64,000 nucleotides of DNA, taken from positions 62,001-126,000 of the forward strand of contig NZ_JAERRK010000014.1 of assembly GCF_016741775.1 (NCBI RefSeq), read 5' to 3'. The notes beneath the pieces were generated by a model, which did not search any database, was not told where the DNA came from, and worked only from the letters and a program-made list of their open reading frames with translations. This stretch comes from Streptomyces actinomycinicus (lineage in GTDB: Bacteria; Actinomycetota; Actinomycetes; Streptomycetales; Streptomycetaceae). Shown here piece by piece: positions 33,634 to 44,222 of the stretch. Each line of letters begins with the position of its first letter. Positions within the stretch are counted from its first letter, which is position 1. Made by a program: the position numbers and the translations under genes.

Positions 33634-36309
33634 GTGATCCAGGCCTTCGGACTGACCAGCAACTCCCGCAAGGCGCATCCGCCCGCTGTCGACGACATCT
33701 CCTTCGAGGCGCGCGCCGGCCATGTCACCGCGCTCCTCGGTGGTGCCGGTGCGGGAAAGACGACGGTGCTCAAGCTGATGCTCGAGCTCCAACAGGGGCG
33801 CGGCATCACCTACTTCAGGGGACGGCCACTGCACCGGATCGCCCACCCGTTCCGGGAAGTCGGCGTACTCCTCGGTGACGTACCGGGTCACCCGGCGCGC
33901 ACGGTCCGCGGCCATCTGCGCATGCTCTGCGCGGCCGCGGGAGTTCCGGCCCGGCGCGCCGACGAGGTCCTCGAAGTGGTCGGCCTCGTCAGCCTCCGTG
34001 AAGAGCGCCTCGGCACGTTGTCGCGCGGCATGGACCGCAGACTCGGCCTGGCCTGCGCCCTGCTGCCCGACCCGCACACACTCGTCCTGGACGAGCCCAC
34101 GGACGGCCTCTCCGTCCGGGAGGCGCAGTGGCTGCACGGAATGCTGCGGGCTCACGCCACCCAGGGCGGCACGGTGCTCCTCACCACGGCCGACCCGAAG
34201 GAAGCCGCGCGCACCGCGGACCGGGTCGTCACCCTCGACGGCGGCAGACTCGTCGCCGACCAGGAGGGCAGAGAGTTCGCCCGCACCCGGCTGCGCCCGC
34301 GCGTGGCCGTCCGCAGTCCCCATGCCGCCCGTCTCGCGGCCCTGCTCGCCAAGGACGCCCGGACCGCCCGTCGCTCCGTGGAAGTCGTGCGAGAGGGCGG
34401 CAACCGCCTCTCGGTGTACGGCAGCACGACCGCCGATGTCGGGGAGATCGCCTTCCGTAACGGCATCCTCGTTCATCAACTCGCCGACGAAGTGGGAGAC
34501 ATGGGCCCGGGCGCCGACACCGGGTCCGACGAAGGGACGCCCGCCGCTCGTACCCGGCAGCCCGCGCCGGAGGCGCCGCCGACGGAGGAGTCGGGCGTGG
34601 CGCAGGCCCAGGCGCAGCCGGAGCGGGAGCAGGGCGGAACCGACCGTGCCAGGGTCCGGAACGGAGCCACCGGCCCCGGCTTCTCGGCACTGCCCTCCGC
34701 TACGGCCGCGCGCGGCAGCGCACCACAGGACCCCGGCCCGGCCGGGAGCGAGCCACCGGCAGCGCCGGAGCGAGCCGTGTGGCCGGACGTCACGGACCCC
34801 GGCATGCCGGTGGGCGCGTCCGGCACCGGGGAGACGGTGAGGGAGCCGGAGACGGCAGCGGTCGACCAGGCGGCGGCGGAACCCCGTGCGTCGGCCCCGG
34901 ACCGGCCCGGTCCGGAGCAGGCCACGCCGGTGCCGGGGCCCTCGCCGGAGAACCGCGGTACCGCGGCCGGCGATCGCCCGTCGGGACACCGGGAGCACAC
35001 GGCGGCCGAACCGTCGGCCCCGGAAGGGGAAGGGCCTGCCGGCCACCCCCCGGCCGAGGACGGGCCGAGGAGTGCCGGTGTCCCGCTGCCGACATGGGCA
35101 CGGGCCACCGATCAGGACCGGTCCGGACTCGCCGAACCCCTCGGCCGGCCATCCTTGCGGGACCTCACGGAGCCCCCTTCAGGCACTCCGGCTCCGGGCA
35201 CGTCACCGGCCGCGGCCTCGCCGTCCGACGGGGCTGCGCACGCAACAGCCGCAGCCGAGGGCAAGGGCGGGACCGGTGATGCCCCCGGCGAGGTGCCGGA
35301 GCGAGCCGCCGGCCCGACCGCACCGGATCACAGCCCCGGCGGGTCGACCACTGCATCCGGACCCCGGACCGGCGGCACCCGCACCCTCGCCGCGGGCGTC
35401 ACCGCCACCCGCACGCGCCTCCCCGGGGCCAGGAATCCGGACAGCGGGCAGTCGCAGGCCGGCCGCGCCGCCCGCACGGACGGTTCCCGCGCTGCCGCCG
35501 CCCTCTCCCCCCTGCCGCCCCCCATCTCCGTCCGCCCCGCCCGCAGTCCCCTCCGCCCCCTCCGCTACGAGATCCGGCGCGCCACCGGAATCGGCACAGG
35601 GTTCCTCACGTGCGGCGCCGTACTCGTCGTGTCCGCGCTCGCCGCCGTACTGCTGGCGCGAATCGGTCACACCCCGCAGGCGCGACTGTTCGCCGCATGG
35701 CCCCGAGAGCTGCCACTGCCGCCCGCGGCCCTCGCCGCCGGCCTGCTCGGTGCGCTGGCATTCGGGGACGAGTTCCGCCACCCCGCCCTGGCGGCGGACC
35801 GTGGCACCGTGCCCCGCAGGCTGGGACTGCTCACCGCGAAACTGCTCGTCTCCGGAGCCACCGCGGTGATGCTCGCCTTCCTCACCGTGGGCTGCGACGC
35901 CGAAGTGCTCTACATCGTCTACGGACGGGAGCTGACACAAGTTCCCGCGGACTGGCTCCCACTGATCGCGAGCTGGTTCGGGCTGGTCGTCGGGTGCGCC
36001 TGGGCCGGTGTGCTGGCGGCCGGCGTGTTCCGGTCCACGACGGCCGGCCTGGCCGCCGTCCTCGCCGTACCCGTCCTCGTCGTCCCCGTCGTGCACAGGG
36101 CGCTGCAGGGCCCGGCCGTGCGGATGGCGGCCGACCTCCCGGGACGGGTGCGCGAGGTCTTCCTGATCCAGTGGCCCTTCGGAGGGGACCGCTACCTGCT
36201 CGCGGTCGTGCGGATCCTTGCTCAACCCGTGGGAGGGGCAATGGCGTTGTCCCTCACGGCACTGTTGTGCGCGTACCTGCTCACCACATTGCGGACCAGA
36301 TTCCGATGA
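33634..36309 (+). CDS. ABC transporter fusion: ATPase, disordered linker, membrane domain
   Basis: About 891 residues with three parts. Residues 1-220 form an ABC ATPase with Walker A GGAGAGKTT, signature LSRGM and Walker B LVLDEPTDGL. Where the H-loop His is expected the chain reads LLTTADPKEAARTAD, so the switch His appears to be Ala. Residues about 290-640 are a Pro/Ala/Gly/Glu-rich disordered linker. From about 650 there are roughly six hydrophobic segments of an ABC-2 permease type. The start is uncertain: GTG at 33634, or TTG at 33625; TATCTT lies just before, so a leaderless mRNA is possible. Next gene is whiH, 162 bases on. Cargo unknown. Confidence 0.82.
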   Translation: MIQAFGLTSNSRKAHPPAVDDISFEARAGHVTALLGGAGAGKTTVLKLMLELQQGRGITYFRGRPLHRIAHPFREVGVLLGDVPGHPARTVRGHLRMLCAAAGVPARRADEVLEVVGLVSLREERLGTLSRGMDRRLGLACALLPDPHTLVLDEPTDGLSVREAQWLHGMLRAHATQGGTVLLTTADPKEAARTADRVVTLDGGRLVADQEGREFARTRLRPRVAVRSPHAARLAALLAKDARTARRSVEVVREGGNRLSVYGSTTADVGEIAFRNGILVHQLADEVGDMGPGADTGSDEGTPAARTRQPAPEAPPTEESGVAQAQAQPEREQGGTDRARVRNGATGPGFSALPSATAARGSAPQDPGPAGSEPPAAPERAVWPDVTDPGMPVGASGTGETVREPETAAVDQAAAEPRASAPDRPGPEQATPVPGPSPENRGTAAGDRPSGHREHTAAEPSAPEGEGPAGHPPAEDGPRSAGVPLPTWARATDQDRSGLAEPLGRPSLRDLTEPPSGTPAPGTSPAAASPSDGAAHATAAAEGKGGTGDAPGEVPERAAGPTAPDHSPGGSTTASGPRTGGTRTLAAGVTATRTRLPGARNPDSGQSQAGRAARTDGSRAAAALSPLPPPISVRPARSPLRPLRYEIRRATGIGTGFLTCGAVLVVSALAAVLLARIGHTPQARLFAAWPRELPLPPAALAAGLLGALAFGDEFRHPALAADRGTVPRRLGLLTAKLLVSGATAVMLAFLTVGCDAEVLYIVYGRELTQVPADWLPLIASWFGLVVGCAWAGVLAAGVFRSTTAGLAAVLAVPVLVVPVVHRALQGPAVRMAADLPGRVREVFLIQWPFGGDRYLLAVVRILAQPVGGAMALSLTALLCAYLLTTLRTRFR

Positions 36310-36371
36310 CAACCGCACGTACGCTTCCGGTCCTGCTGTGCACACAACTCCCCGCAGAAAGCCCATTTCTT

Positions 36372-36379
36372 TCCGATAA
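36372..36379 (+). promoter_or_regulatory. Candidate sigma-WhiG -10 element of whiH
   Basis: TCCGATAA matches the -10 consensus GCCGATAA of the motility/sporulation sigma WhiG at 7 of 8 positions. whiH is a known WhiG target in S. coelicolor. The -35 side, expected near 36353, reads CGCA and does not match TAAA, so the call rests on the -10 and the context. Confidence 0.5.
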
Positions 36380-36395
36380 GGCGTCAATTGCGACG

Positions 36396-36411
36396 GGGTG
36401 AGCGATCACCC
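36396..36411. promoter_or_regulatory. Candidate WhiH operator palindrome
   Basis: GGGTGAGCGATCACCC has 6-bp perfect arms (GGGTGA/TCACCC) with the 4-base centre GCGA. It lies about 17 bases downstream of the candidate -10 and 60 bases before the whiH start, a good position for repression by a GntR-family protein. Confidence 0.5.
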
Positions 36412-36471
36412 TTTCGTGTGCTTTTCACCAAAGACCTCAAGGGAGTTGGAGGCGGCGCCGACAAAGGATCC

Positions 36472-37359
36472 GTGAGTACCCTTGCGCACACCATGATGAC
36501 CGCCGCCCGCTCCGCAGACTCAGGTCTCGCCGGCCCGGGCGATCTCGACCGCTACCACTACGCCGAGGCCCCGGTGGCCGACCGCGTCGGTGCGCCCGCC
36601 TGGGACGGCGGGGACCCCGAGCTGGGCCGCGTCGGCCGGCGGGCCGCGGGCAGCCGCGGACGCGGACTGCACGGCCAACTCGTCCAGCAGCTGGGGCAGA
36701 TGATCGTCTCGGGCGACCTGGGCGCGGACCGTCCGCTGGTGCCCGAGGAGATCGGCCAGCGCTTCGAGGTCTCCCGCACCGTCGTCCGCGAGTCCCTCCG
36801 TGTCCTCGAGGCCAAGGGCCTGGTCAGCGCCCGCCCGAACGTCGGCACACGCGTGCGTCCCGTCAGCGACTGGAACCTCCTCGACCCGGACATCATCGAG
36901 TGGCGGGCCTTCGGGCCCCAGCGCGACGACCAGCGCCGGGAGCTCAGCGAGCTACGCTGGACGATCGAGCCGCTCGCCGCCCGGCTGGCGGCCGGGCACG
37001 GGCGTGAGGAGGTGCAGCAGCGCCTGTGCGACATGGTCGAGATCATGAGCCACGCCATGGCACAGGGCGACGCCCTCACCTATTCGCGCGCCGACACCGA
37101 GTTCCATTCGCTTCTCATCCAGATCGCGGGCAACCGCATGCTGGAGCACCTCTCGGGCATCGTCTCGGCCGCGCTCCAGGTGTCCGGCGGCCCGGTGACC
37201 GGATGTGACCGGCCGAACGAGGCCTCGCTCGCGCAGCACGCGCGGATCGTCGACGCGCTCGGCACCGGCGACGGCACGGCGGCGGAGTCGGCCATGCGTC
37301 AGCTGCTCACCGTCCACCCCGAGGTGGAGCGCGTGGTCCCGGCCCCGCGTGAGCACTGA
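36472..37359 (+). CDS. whiH: Sporulation regulator WhiH (GntR/FadR family)
   Basis: 295-residue GntR-family regulator, needed in S. coelicolor for aerial hyphae to septate into spores. The winged helix lies at residues about 66-130 (LHGQLVQQLGQMIVSGDLG, RFEVSRTVVRESLRVLEAKGLV), and an FCD-type ligand-binding domain follows (ELRWTIEPLAARLAA, ADTEFHSLLIQIAGN), as in FadR regulators. The N-terminal 60 residues are variable. The GTG at 36472 with AAAGGAT upstream gives the same length as the known protein. hrdB follows 437 bases later. Identification also rests on the whiH-hrdB gene order. Confidence 0.9.
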   Translation: MSTLAHTMMTAARSADSGLAGPGDLDRYHYAEAPVADRVGAPAWDGGDPELGRVGRRAAGSRGRGLHGQLVQQLGQMIVSGDLGADRPLVPEEIGQRFEVSRTVVRESLRVLEAKGLVSARPNVGTRVRPVSDWNLLDPDIIEWRAFGPQRDDQRRELSELRWTIEPLAARLAAGHGREEVQQRLCDMVEIMSHAMAQGDALTYSRADTEFHSLLIQIAGNRMLEHLSGIVSAALQVSGGPVTGCDRPNEASLAQHARIVDALGTGDGTAAESAMRQLLTVHPEVERVVPAPREH

Positions 37360-37438
37360 CCCCGCGACCGACGCGGTGCGGTCGCCGGTGTGCGGCGTCC
37401 ATATGGTGCTCGTGGCGGCGCCGGGCCCTGGTACCGGC

Positions 37439-37488
37439 CGCCGCCGGACCCTGCCGGACCCCCGAAGGTCCGGCAGGGTCCGGCGGCG
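37439..37488 (+). terminator. Long terminator after whiH
   Basis: Perfect 22-bp stem with loop CCCGAA: left arm 37439-37460, right arm 37467-37488. It should insulate hrdB from whiH transcription. Confidence 0.85.
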
Positions 37489-37606
37489 CGTCGGGCCGCC
37501 GTGGCCCTGGGTGCGGTCGGGCCGACCACTACGGATGATCCTCTCTGTGCATATCTGACCGCTTTTGACCGCTTACGGGGTGTGACTCGGGCCACGCAGA
37601 TTGGGC

Positions 37607-37632
37607 GTAACGCTCGTGGGAACAGCGCGATG
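37607..37632 (+). promoter_or_regulatory. Candidate ECF-type promoter of hrdB
   Basis: GTAAC at 37607-37611 and CGATG at 37628-37632 are separated by 16 bases, an ECF-like arrangement in the region where the main hrdB promoter (driven by the ECF sigma ShbA in Streptomyces) should be. I did not recall the exact ShbA consensus, so this is only a candidate. Confidence 0.4.
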
Positions 37633-37796
37633 ACCTAAGAGGTGACAGCCGCGGAGGGAATACGGACGCCATGCAAGGCGCTGTGCATCTTCCCGGCCCC
37701 CGCCCGCTCCGTCGGCCCATCCCCAGGCCGGTGGTCGGCTCCCGTCCGCAGTGGACGGTGCCGGAAGCCGTTTTCCAACGTTCCGAGAGGTTGTTC

Positions 37797-39341
37797 GTGT
37801 CGGCCAGCACATCCCGTACGCTCCCGCCGGAGATCGCCGAGTCCGTCTCTGTCATGGCGCTCATTGAGCGGGGAAAGGCTGAGGGGCAGATCGCCGGCGA
37901 CGATGTGCGTCGGGCCTTCGAAGCTGACCAGATTCCGGCCACTCAGTGGAAGAACGTACTGCGCAGCCTCAACCAGATTCTTGAGGAAGAGGGTGTGACG
38001 CTGATGGTCAGTGCCGCAGAGCCCAAGCGCACCCGCAAGAGCGTCGCAGCGAAGAGCCCGGCCAAGCGCACCGCCACCAAGACGGTCGCGGCGAAGACGG
38101 TGACCACCAGGAAGGCCACCGCCAGCACGGCCGCCCCCGCGGCGCCCGCCGCTCCGGTAGCCGCCGACTCCGCCGAGGAAGCCGCACCCGCCAAGAAGGC
38201 TGCCGCCGCCAAGAAGACGACCGCCAAGAAGACGGTCGCCAAGAAGACCGTCGCGAAGAAGACGGCCGCCAAGAAGACCACGGCCAAGAAGGACGACGTC
38301 GAGATTCTCGAGGACGAGGTCCTCGAGGACACCAAGGTCGCCGACGAGCCCGAGGGCACCGAGAGCGCCGGCTTCGTCCTGTCCGACGAGGACGAGGACG
38401 ACGCGCCCGCGCAGCAGGTCGCCGCGGCCGGCGCCACCGCCGACCCGGTCAAGGACTACCTGAAGCAGATCGGCAAGGTCCCCCTGCTCAACGCCGAGCA
38501 GGAGGTCGAACTGGCCAAGCGCATCGAGGCGGGCCTGTTCGCCGAGGACAAGCTGGCGAACTCCGACAAGCTCGCCCCGAAGCTCAAGCGCGAGCTGGAG
38601 ATCATCGCCGAGGACGGCCGCCGCGCCAAGAACCACCTCCTGGAGGCCAACCTCCGTCTGGTGGTCTCCCTGGCCAAGCGCTACACCGGCCGCGGCATGC
38701 TCTTCCTGGACCTCATCCAGGAGGGCAACCTCGGTCTGATCCGTGCGGTCGAGAAGTTCGACTACACCAAGGGCTACAAGTTCTCCACGTACGCCACTTG
38801 GTGGATCCGTCAGGCGATCACCCGCGCCATGGCCGACCAGGCCCGCACCATCCGTATCCCGGTGCACATGGTCGAGGTCATCAACAAGCTCGCGCGCGTG
38901 CAGCGCCAGATGCTCCAGGACCTGGGCCGCGAGCCCACCCCGGAGGAGCTGGCCAAGGAACTCGACATGACCCCGGAGAAGGTCATCGAGGTCCAGAAGT
39001 ACGGCCGTGAGCCCATCTCCCTGCACACCCCCCTGGGTGAGGACGGCGACAGCGAGTTCGGTGACCTCATCGAGGACTCCGAGGCCGTCGTCCCCGCCGA
39101 CGCCGTCAGCTTCACGCTCCTGCAGGAGCAGTTGCACTCCGTTCTGGACACCCTGTCCGAGCGCGAGGCCGGCGTCGTCTCCATGCGGTTCGGTCTCACC
39201 GACGGTCAGCCCAAGACCCTCGACGAGATCGGCAAGGTGTACGGCGTGACGCGTGAGCGCATCCGTCAGATCGAGTCCAAGACCATGTCGAAGCTGCGCC
39301 ACCCGTCGCGTTCGCAGGTGCTGCGCGACTACCTCGACTAG
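37797..39341 (+). CDS. hrdB: Principal sigma factor HrdB (RpoD)
   Basis: 514-residue primary sigma-70 of RNA polymerase. The GTG start of VSASTSRTLPPEIAESVSV with GAGAGG upstream matches the known protein; ATG at 37671 is in frame but too early. Region 1.1 covers about residues 1-75. Residues about 75-165 are a Lys/Ala/Thr-rich tail like histone H1 (AAKKTTAKKTVAKKT and repeats), then an acidic stretch. Region 1.2 starts at DPVKDYLKQIGKVPLL, region 2 has LDLIQEGNLGLIRAVEKFDY and FSTYATWWIRQAI, and region 4.2 has VTRERIRQIESKTMSKLRHP. Almost identical to other Streptomyces HrdB by eye. Confidence 0.98.
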   Translation: MSASTSRTLPPEIAESVSVMALIERGKAEGQIAGDDVRRAFEADQIPATQWKNVLRSLNQILEEEGVTLMVSAAEPKRTRKSVAAKSPAKRTATKTVAAKTVTTRKATASTAAPAAPAAPVAADSAEEAAPAKKAAAAKKTTAKKTVAKKTVAKKTAAKKTTAKKDDVEILEDEVLEDTKVADEPEGTESAGFVLSDEDEDDAPAQQVAAAGATADPVKDYLKQIGKVPLLNAEQEVELAKRIEAGLFAEDKLANSDKLAPKLKRELEIIAEDGRRAKNHLLEANLRLVVSLAKRYTGRGMLFLDLIQEGNLGLIRAVEKFDYTKGYKFSTYATWWIRQAITRAMADQARTIRIPVHMVEVINKLARVQRQMLQDLGREPTPEELAKELDMTPEKVIEVQKYGREPISLHTPLGEDGDSEFGDLIEDSEAVVPADAVSFTLLQEQLHSVLDTLSEREAGVVSMRFGLTDGQPKTLDEIGKVYGVTRERIRQIESKTMSKLRHPSRSQVLRDYLD

Positions 39342-39360
39342 GTCGCGGTCGTACGACGCC

Positions 39361-39393
39361 GAAGGCCCGGCTCCCCGCGGGAGCCGGGCCTTC
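39361..39393 (+). terminator. Terminator after hrdB
   Basis: Perfect 15-bp arms GAAGGCCCGGCTCCC and GGGAGCCGGGCCTTC with a 3-base loop, 20 bases after the stop. Confidence 0.85.
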
Positions 39394-39461
39394 GTGCTGC
39401 GCGCTTCGGGCGCGTGCATGACTCTGGGTGTCCCGGAAGATCCCCCGAGTGAGGAGCCTGC

Positions 39462-40322
39462 ATGCGTCGTTCCGTTGTCCGGGCACTGATCAGGCCGCTG
39501 GTGCTGGCGGCCACCACGGCCTTCATACCCCTGGTGGGGGCGGCCGAGGGGAGGGCTGACAGTGTCGTGGTGGGTGGGTTCCCGATAGACGTCTCACAGG
39601 CTCCGTGGACGGTGGCGCTGGCCAGCCGTGACCGGTTCGGAGGAATGCGGGCGGGCCAGTTCTGCGGCGGAGTGGCGGTCGCACCAACCTTGGTCGTGAC
39701 CGCGGCCCACTGTATGACCGAGGAAGCCCTCGGGGTGCCGCCGAGCCGAGTGCGCGACCTCAAGGTCATCGAGGGCCGCACCGATCTGCTCTCGGCCGAG
39801 GGTGAGGAGATCGCCGTACGGCAGGTGCAGATCAATCCCCAGTACGAGGCCCTGACCAACTCGGGCGACTTCGCGTTCGTCACCCTCGCCGAGCCGCTGC
39901 CCCAGAGCGCGGTCATCACCATGGCGCGCGCGGGCGACCCCGTCTACACACCGGGCACCGAGGCTCTGGTGTCCGGCTGGGGCGACACGACCGGCGGGGG
40001 AGCTTATGCGCGCCGGCTTCATGCCGCACGCCTGCACGTGCTGCCCGACGACGAGTGTTCCCGCGCCTACCCCGGGGGGATCGAGGGCGCCTATCTGCCC
40101 GCCACGATGTTGTGCGCGGGTGAGGTCACCGGTGGCCCGGACAGCTGTCAGGGGGACAGCGGCGGGCCTCTGGTGGCCGCGGGGCGGCTGATCGGGCTCG
40201 TGTCGTGGGGGAGCGGCTGTGGCCGGCCGGGCACCCCGGGTGTCTACACGCGCGTGTCCGAGATCGCACGGGCGCTGGAGCCCGCTGCCAGGGCTGCGGA
40301 ACGGCCGGGCACACGCGCCTGA
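39462..40322 (+). CDS. Secreted trypsin-like serine protease
   Basis: 286-residue S1 peptidase. A signal peptide occupies about residues 1-33 (RRSVVRALIRPLVLAATTAF...EGRADS). Mature chain begins VVVGGFPIDVSQAPWTVAL. The triad is His in TAAHC, Asp in SGDFAFV and Ser in GDSGGP; the residue six before the Ser is Asp (PDSCQGDSGG), the trypsin-type specificity for Arg/Lys. Paired Cys (FCGG/TAAHC and LCAG/DSCQG) form the expected disulfides. The ATG at 39462 follows GAGGAG. It lies between hrdB and the small convergent protein and has its own promoter. Confidence 0.93.
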   Translation: MRRSVVRALIRPLVLAATTAFIPLVGAAEGRADSVVVGGFPIDVSQAPWTVALASRDRFGGMRAGQFCGGVAVAPTLVVTAAHCMTEEALGVPPSRVRDLKVIEGRTDLLSAEGEEIAVRQVQINPQYEALTNSGDFAFVTLAEPLPQSAVITMARAGDPVYTPGTEALVSGWGDTTGGGAYARRLHAARLHVLPDDECSRAYPGGIEGAYLPATMLCAGEVTGGPDSCQGDSGGPLVAAGRLIGLVSWGSGCGRPGTPGVYTRVSEIARALEPAARAAERPGTRA

Positions 40323-40344
40323 GTGCGGGTGCGGAAGCATGAGC

Positions 40345-40379
40345 ACGGGCGGCCTCTCCCATGAGGAGAGGCCGCCCGT
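40345..40379. terminator. Bidirectional terminator
   Basis: 15-bp arms ACGGGCGGCCTCTCC and GGAGAGGCCGCCCGT with a 5-base loop, between the convergent trypsin-like and small-protein genes. Confidence 0.85.
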
Positions 40380-40421
40380 TCACCGGCCTGGGCCGGGGCT
40401 GGCTCGTCGGGTGTGCGAGAT

Positions 40422-40652
40422 TCAGCGCTCTTCTTCGGAAGCGGTGTTCGGAACGGACGTGAGCCGCTCCGTCTCGTCCTGTATCTCAGCGGCGATCTTC
40501 TTGAGTTCCGGCTCGAACTTGCGACCGTGGTGGGCGCAGAAGAGCAGTTCTCCGCCGCTGAGCAGGACGACGCGCAGGTATGCCTGGGCGCCGCAGCGGT
40601 CGCAGCGATCGGCGGCCGTCAGCGGGCTCGCGGGGGTCAGAACAGTAGTCAC
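40422..40652 (-). CDS. Small zinc-ribbon-like protein (DUF7455 type)
   Basis: 76-residue protein, compact and conserved-looking. CDRCGAQAY and LFCAHHGRKFEPELKKIAAEI give a CxxC and a CxxH-like pair, a likely single zinc site, followed by a charged C-terminal helix. I place it in the small DUF7455 family. Function unknown; the conserved position next to the hrdB region in actinobacteria may be meaningful. Start ATG at 40652, with GAGAAGAGGCGAC upstream on its strand. Confidence 0.8.
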   Translation of the reverse strand: MTTVLTPASPLTAADRCDRCGAQAYLRVVLLSGGELLFCAHHGRKFEPELKKIAAEIQDETERLTSVPNTASEEER

Positions 40653-41093
40653 GTCGCCTCTTCTCTAGCTCGACGAGCTGTCGTACCAGGGTCAACATCC
40701 AACCAGCCCGAAAACGTTCCCGCTCGTGGCTTTTCCTCGAAAAATTCTTCCGGGGCGGCTGTTTGCTGCCGGTTGGCGGCGAATGTGCCGTAGTGCGTCT
40801 CTAGTGTGCGTACGGGTTCGCGCTGTCTTGTCGGTCTCGGTCCTCCCGGCCGGGTTGCCGGTTGTTCATGAGGACGTGCCCGGAGCCTAAATGGTTCATG
40901 CCCCCAAGGGAACGTGATATGTACTTCACTCCATCGAGGGATCGAACATGCATGCGAGCCTGGACTAGTCTGAGTTCTCGACGAGGGTGGCGTTACACCG
41001 GCTCTACCAGGCCTCGGTACCCTCTGAGCGGCGACCGAAGCCGCCCCCTTACCCAAAAGGGGGCCACCTGAAATTCAGCGAGGAGCGAACCGC
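40653..41093. other. Promoter region of parE
   Basis: 441 bases between the divergent small-protein and parE genes. A stem GCCCCCTT/AAGGGGGC with a 6-base loop lies at 41043-41064, 30 bases before the parE start, in its leader. No gene seen. Confidence 0.5.
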
Positions 41094-43217
<2,124 letters not shown>

Positions 43218-43700
43218 CCGCCGCACCGGCCTCCGGCCTACCTGGCCGGCCCGTTGGCGGGGCGTCTGGGGCGGTCGGGCGGCTGGGCGGAGACGGCGAC
43301 GGCCTGGCGTGACGGGTCACGACCGACGGGCCGGGGCCGGTGACCGGCGGAGGAAGCCGAGGTTCCGCCGCCGGTACGCAGGCAGAGGACGGGCGGCCTC
43401 TCTCCGGAGGCAGGTCGGCTAAGAGGGGGCGCCCAGCCCCGGTCCGTGCCAGTTGCCGGCCCCTCCAGTGGTCACGCCTGGCTGCCCACGCCACCCGACC
43501 ACGTCACCCGACCACGCCGCCCGGCCCACGGCGCCCGACGGTCCTTCGCACCGCCTCCACCCGAGGGTGGAGGCGGGCCGTTGAGAGGTTCCACCCGTGA
43601 TCCACCCTGGCTCCGATCCCCTGACCTGCGCATTTCCGTAGTTTGGAAGGCGTCGGCAGCGCTCGCTCCCGGCACCACCTTCTCGCTCACGGAGGCACTG
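43218..43700. other. Gap with one strong hairpin
   Basis: 483 bases between parE and the next gene. A 12-bp perfect stem CCGCCTCCACCC/GGGTGGAGGCGG with a 2-base loop lies at 43551-43576. Short CACCCGACCAC-like repeats are near 43480-43530. I see no gene. Confidence 0.5.
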
Positions 43701-44222
43701 ATGCCCGGGCTCGTCAACGCGCTGGTGATCGTGGCCGTGCTCGCCATAGTGATCGCGCGGCAGTCCCGCGCCCGTGCGATCGACACCGACCGCCGCTGGT
43801 GGCTGTTGCCCGTGATCTTCGCCGTCGTGGCGCTGCGTGAGCCCGGCATTCTCGACGCGCACCACGAGACCGAATCGGCGGCGCTGCTCGCGGTGGAGGT
43901 CCTGATCGGTCTCGCCACGGGCGCGGGCTGGGCCTGGACCACCCGTGTCTGGACAGCGGCGGACGGGGTCGTCTGGACCAAGAGCACCAAGGCCAGCGTC
44001 GCCGTGTGGCTCGTCGGCATAGCCCTGCGGGCCGGCGTCTTCGGTCTCGGCAACGCACTCGGCGTGCACCAGGACAGTTCGGCCCTGATGCTCGGTCTGG
44101 CCGGCACGCTGCTGGTCCGCGCCGGGATCCTGGCCTGGCGGGCTCAGCCCCACGGCTCCGTGGCCCCTGCCGCCCCGGCGTACGGTGACGGCCTGCGGCC
44201 GGCGTGGAAGGAGCATGCATGA
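43701..44222 (+). CDS. Small DUF1453-type membrane protein
   Basis: 173-residue membrane protein with about five hydrophobic segments (LVNALVIVAVLAIVIA, WLLPVIFAVVAL, LLAVEVLIGLATGAGWAW, VAVWLVGIALRAG, ALMLGLAGTLLVRAGI). Two TR/TK-rich loops follow (TTRVWTA and TKSTKA). I recognise the CcdC/DUF1453 pattern loosely. The ATG at 43701 follows GGAGG. Its stop overlaps the kinase start (ATGA), so it is translationally coupled to the two-component system and may be its membrane partner. Confidence 0.75.
   Translation: MPGLVNALVIVAVLAIVIARQSRARAIDTDRRWWLLPVIFAVVALREPGILDAHHETESAALLAVEVLIGLATGAGWAWTTRVWTAADGVVWTKSTKASVAVWLVGIALRAGVFGLGNALGVHQDSSALMLGLAGTLLVRAGILAWRAQPHGSVAPAAPAYGDGLRPAWKEHA

Noticed and set aside
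37656..37682. Sigma-R promoter of hrdB
   Set aside because: GGGAAT is present but 18 bases on the sequence reads GCT, not GTT.
40948..40963. SOS box before parE
   Set aside because: TCGAAC then ATGCATGCGA matches only one half-site; the other half has three mismatches.
43340..43600. 86-residue ORF in the gap after parE
   Set aside because: Arg/Pro low complexity, no ribosome site, crosses a strong hairpin.
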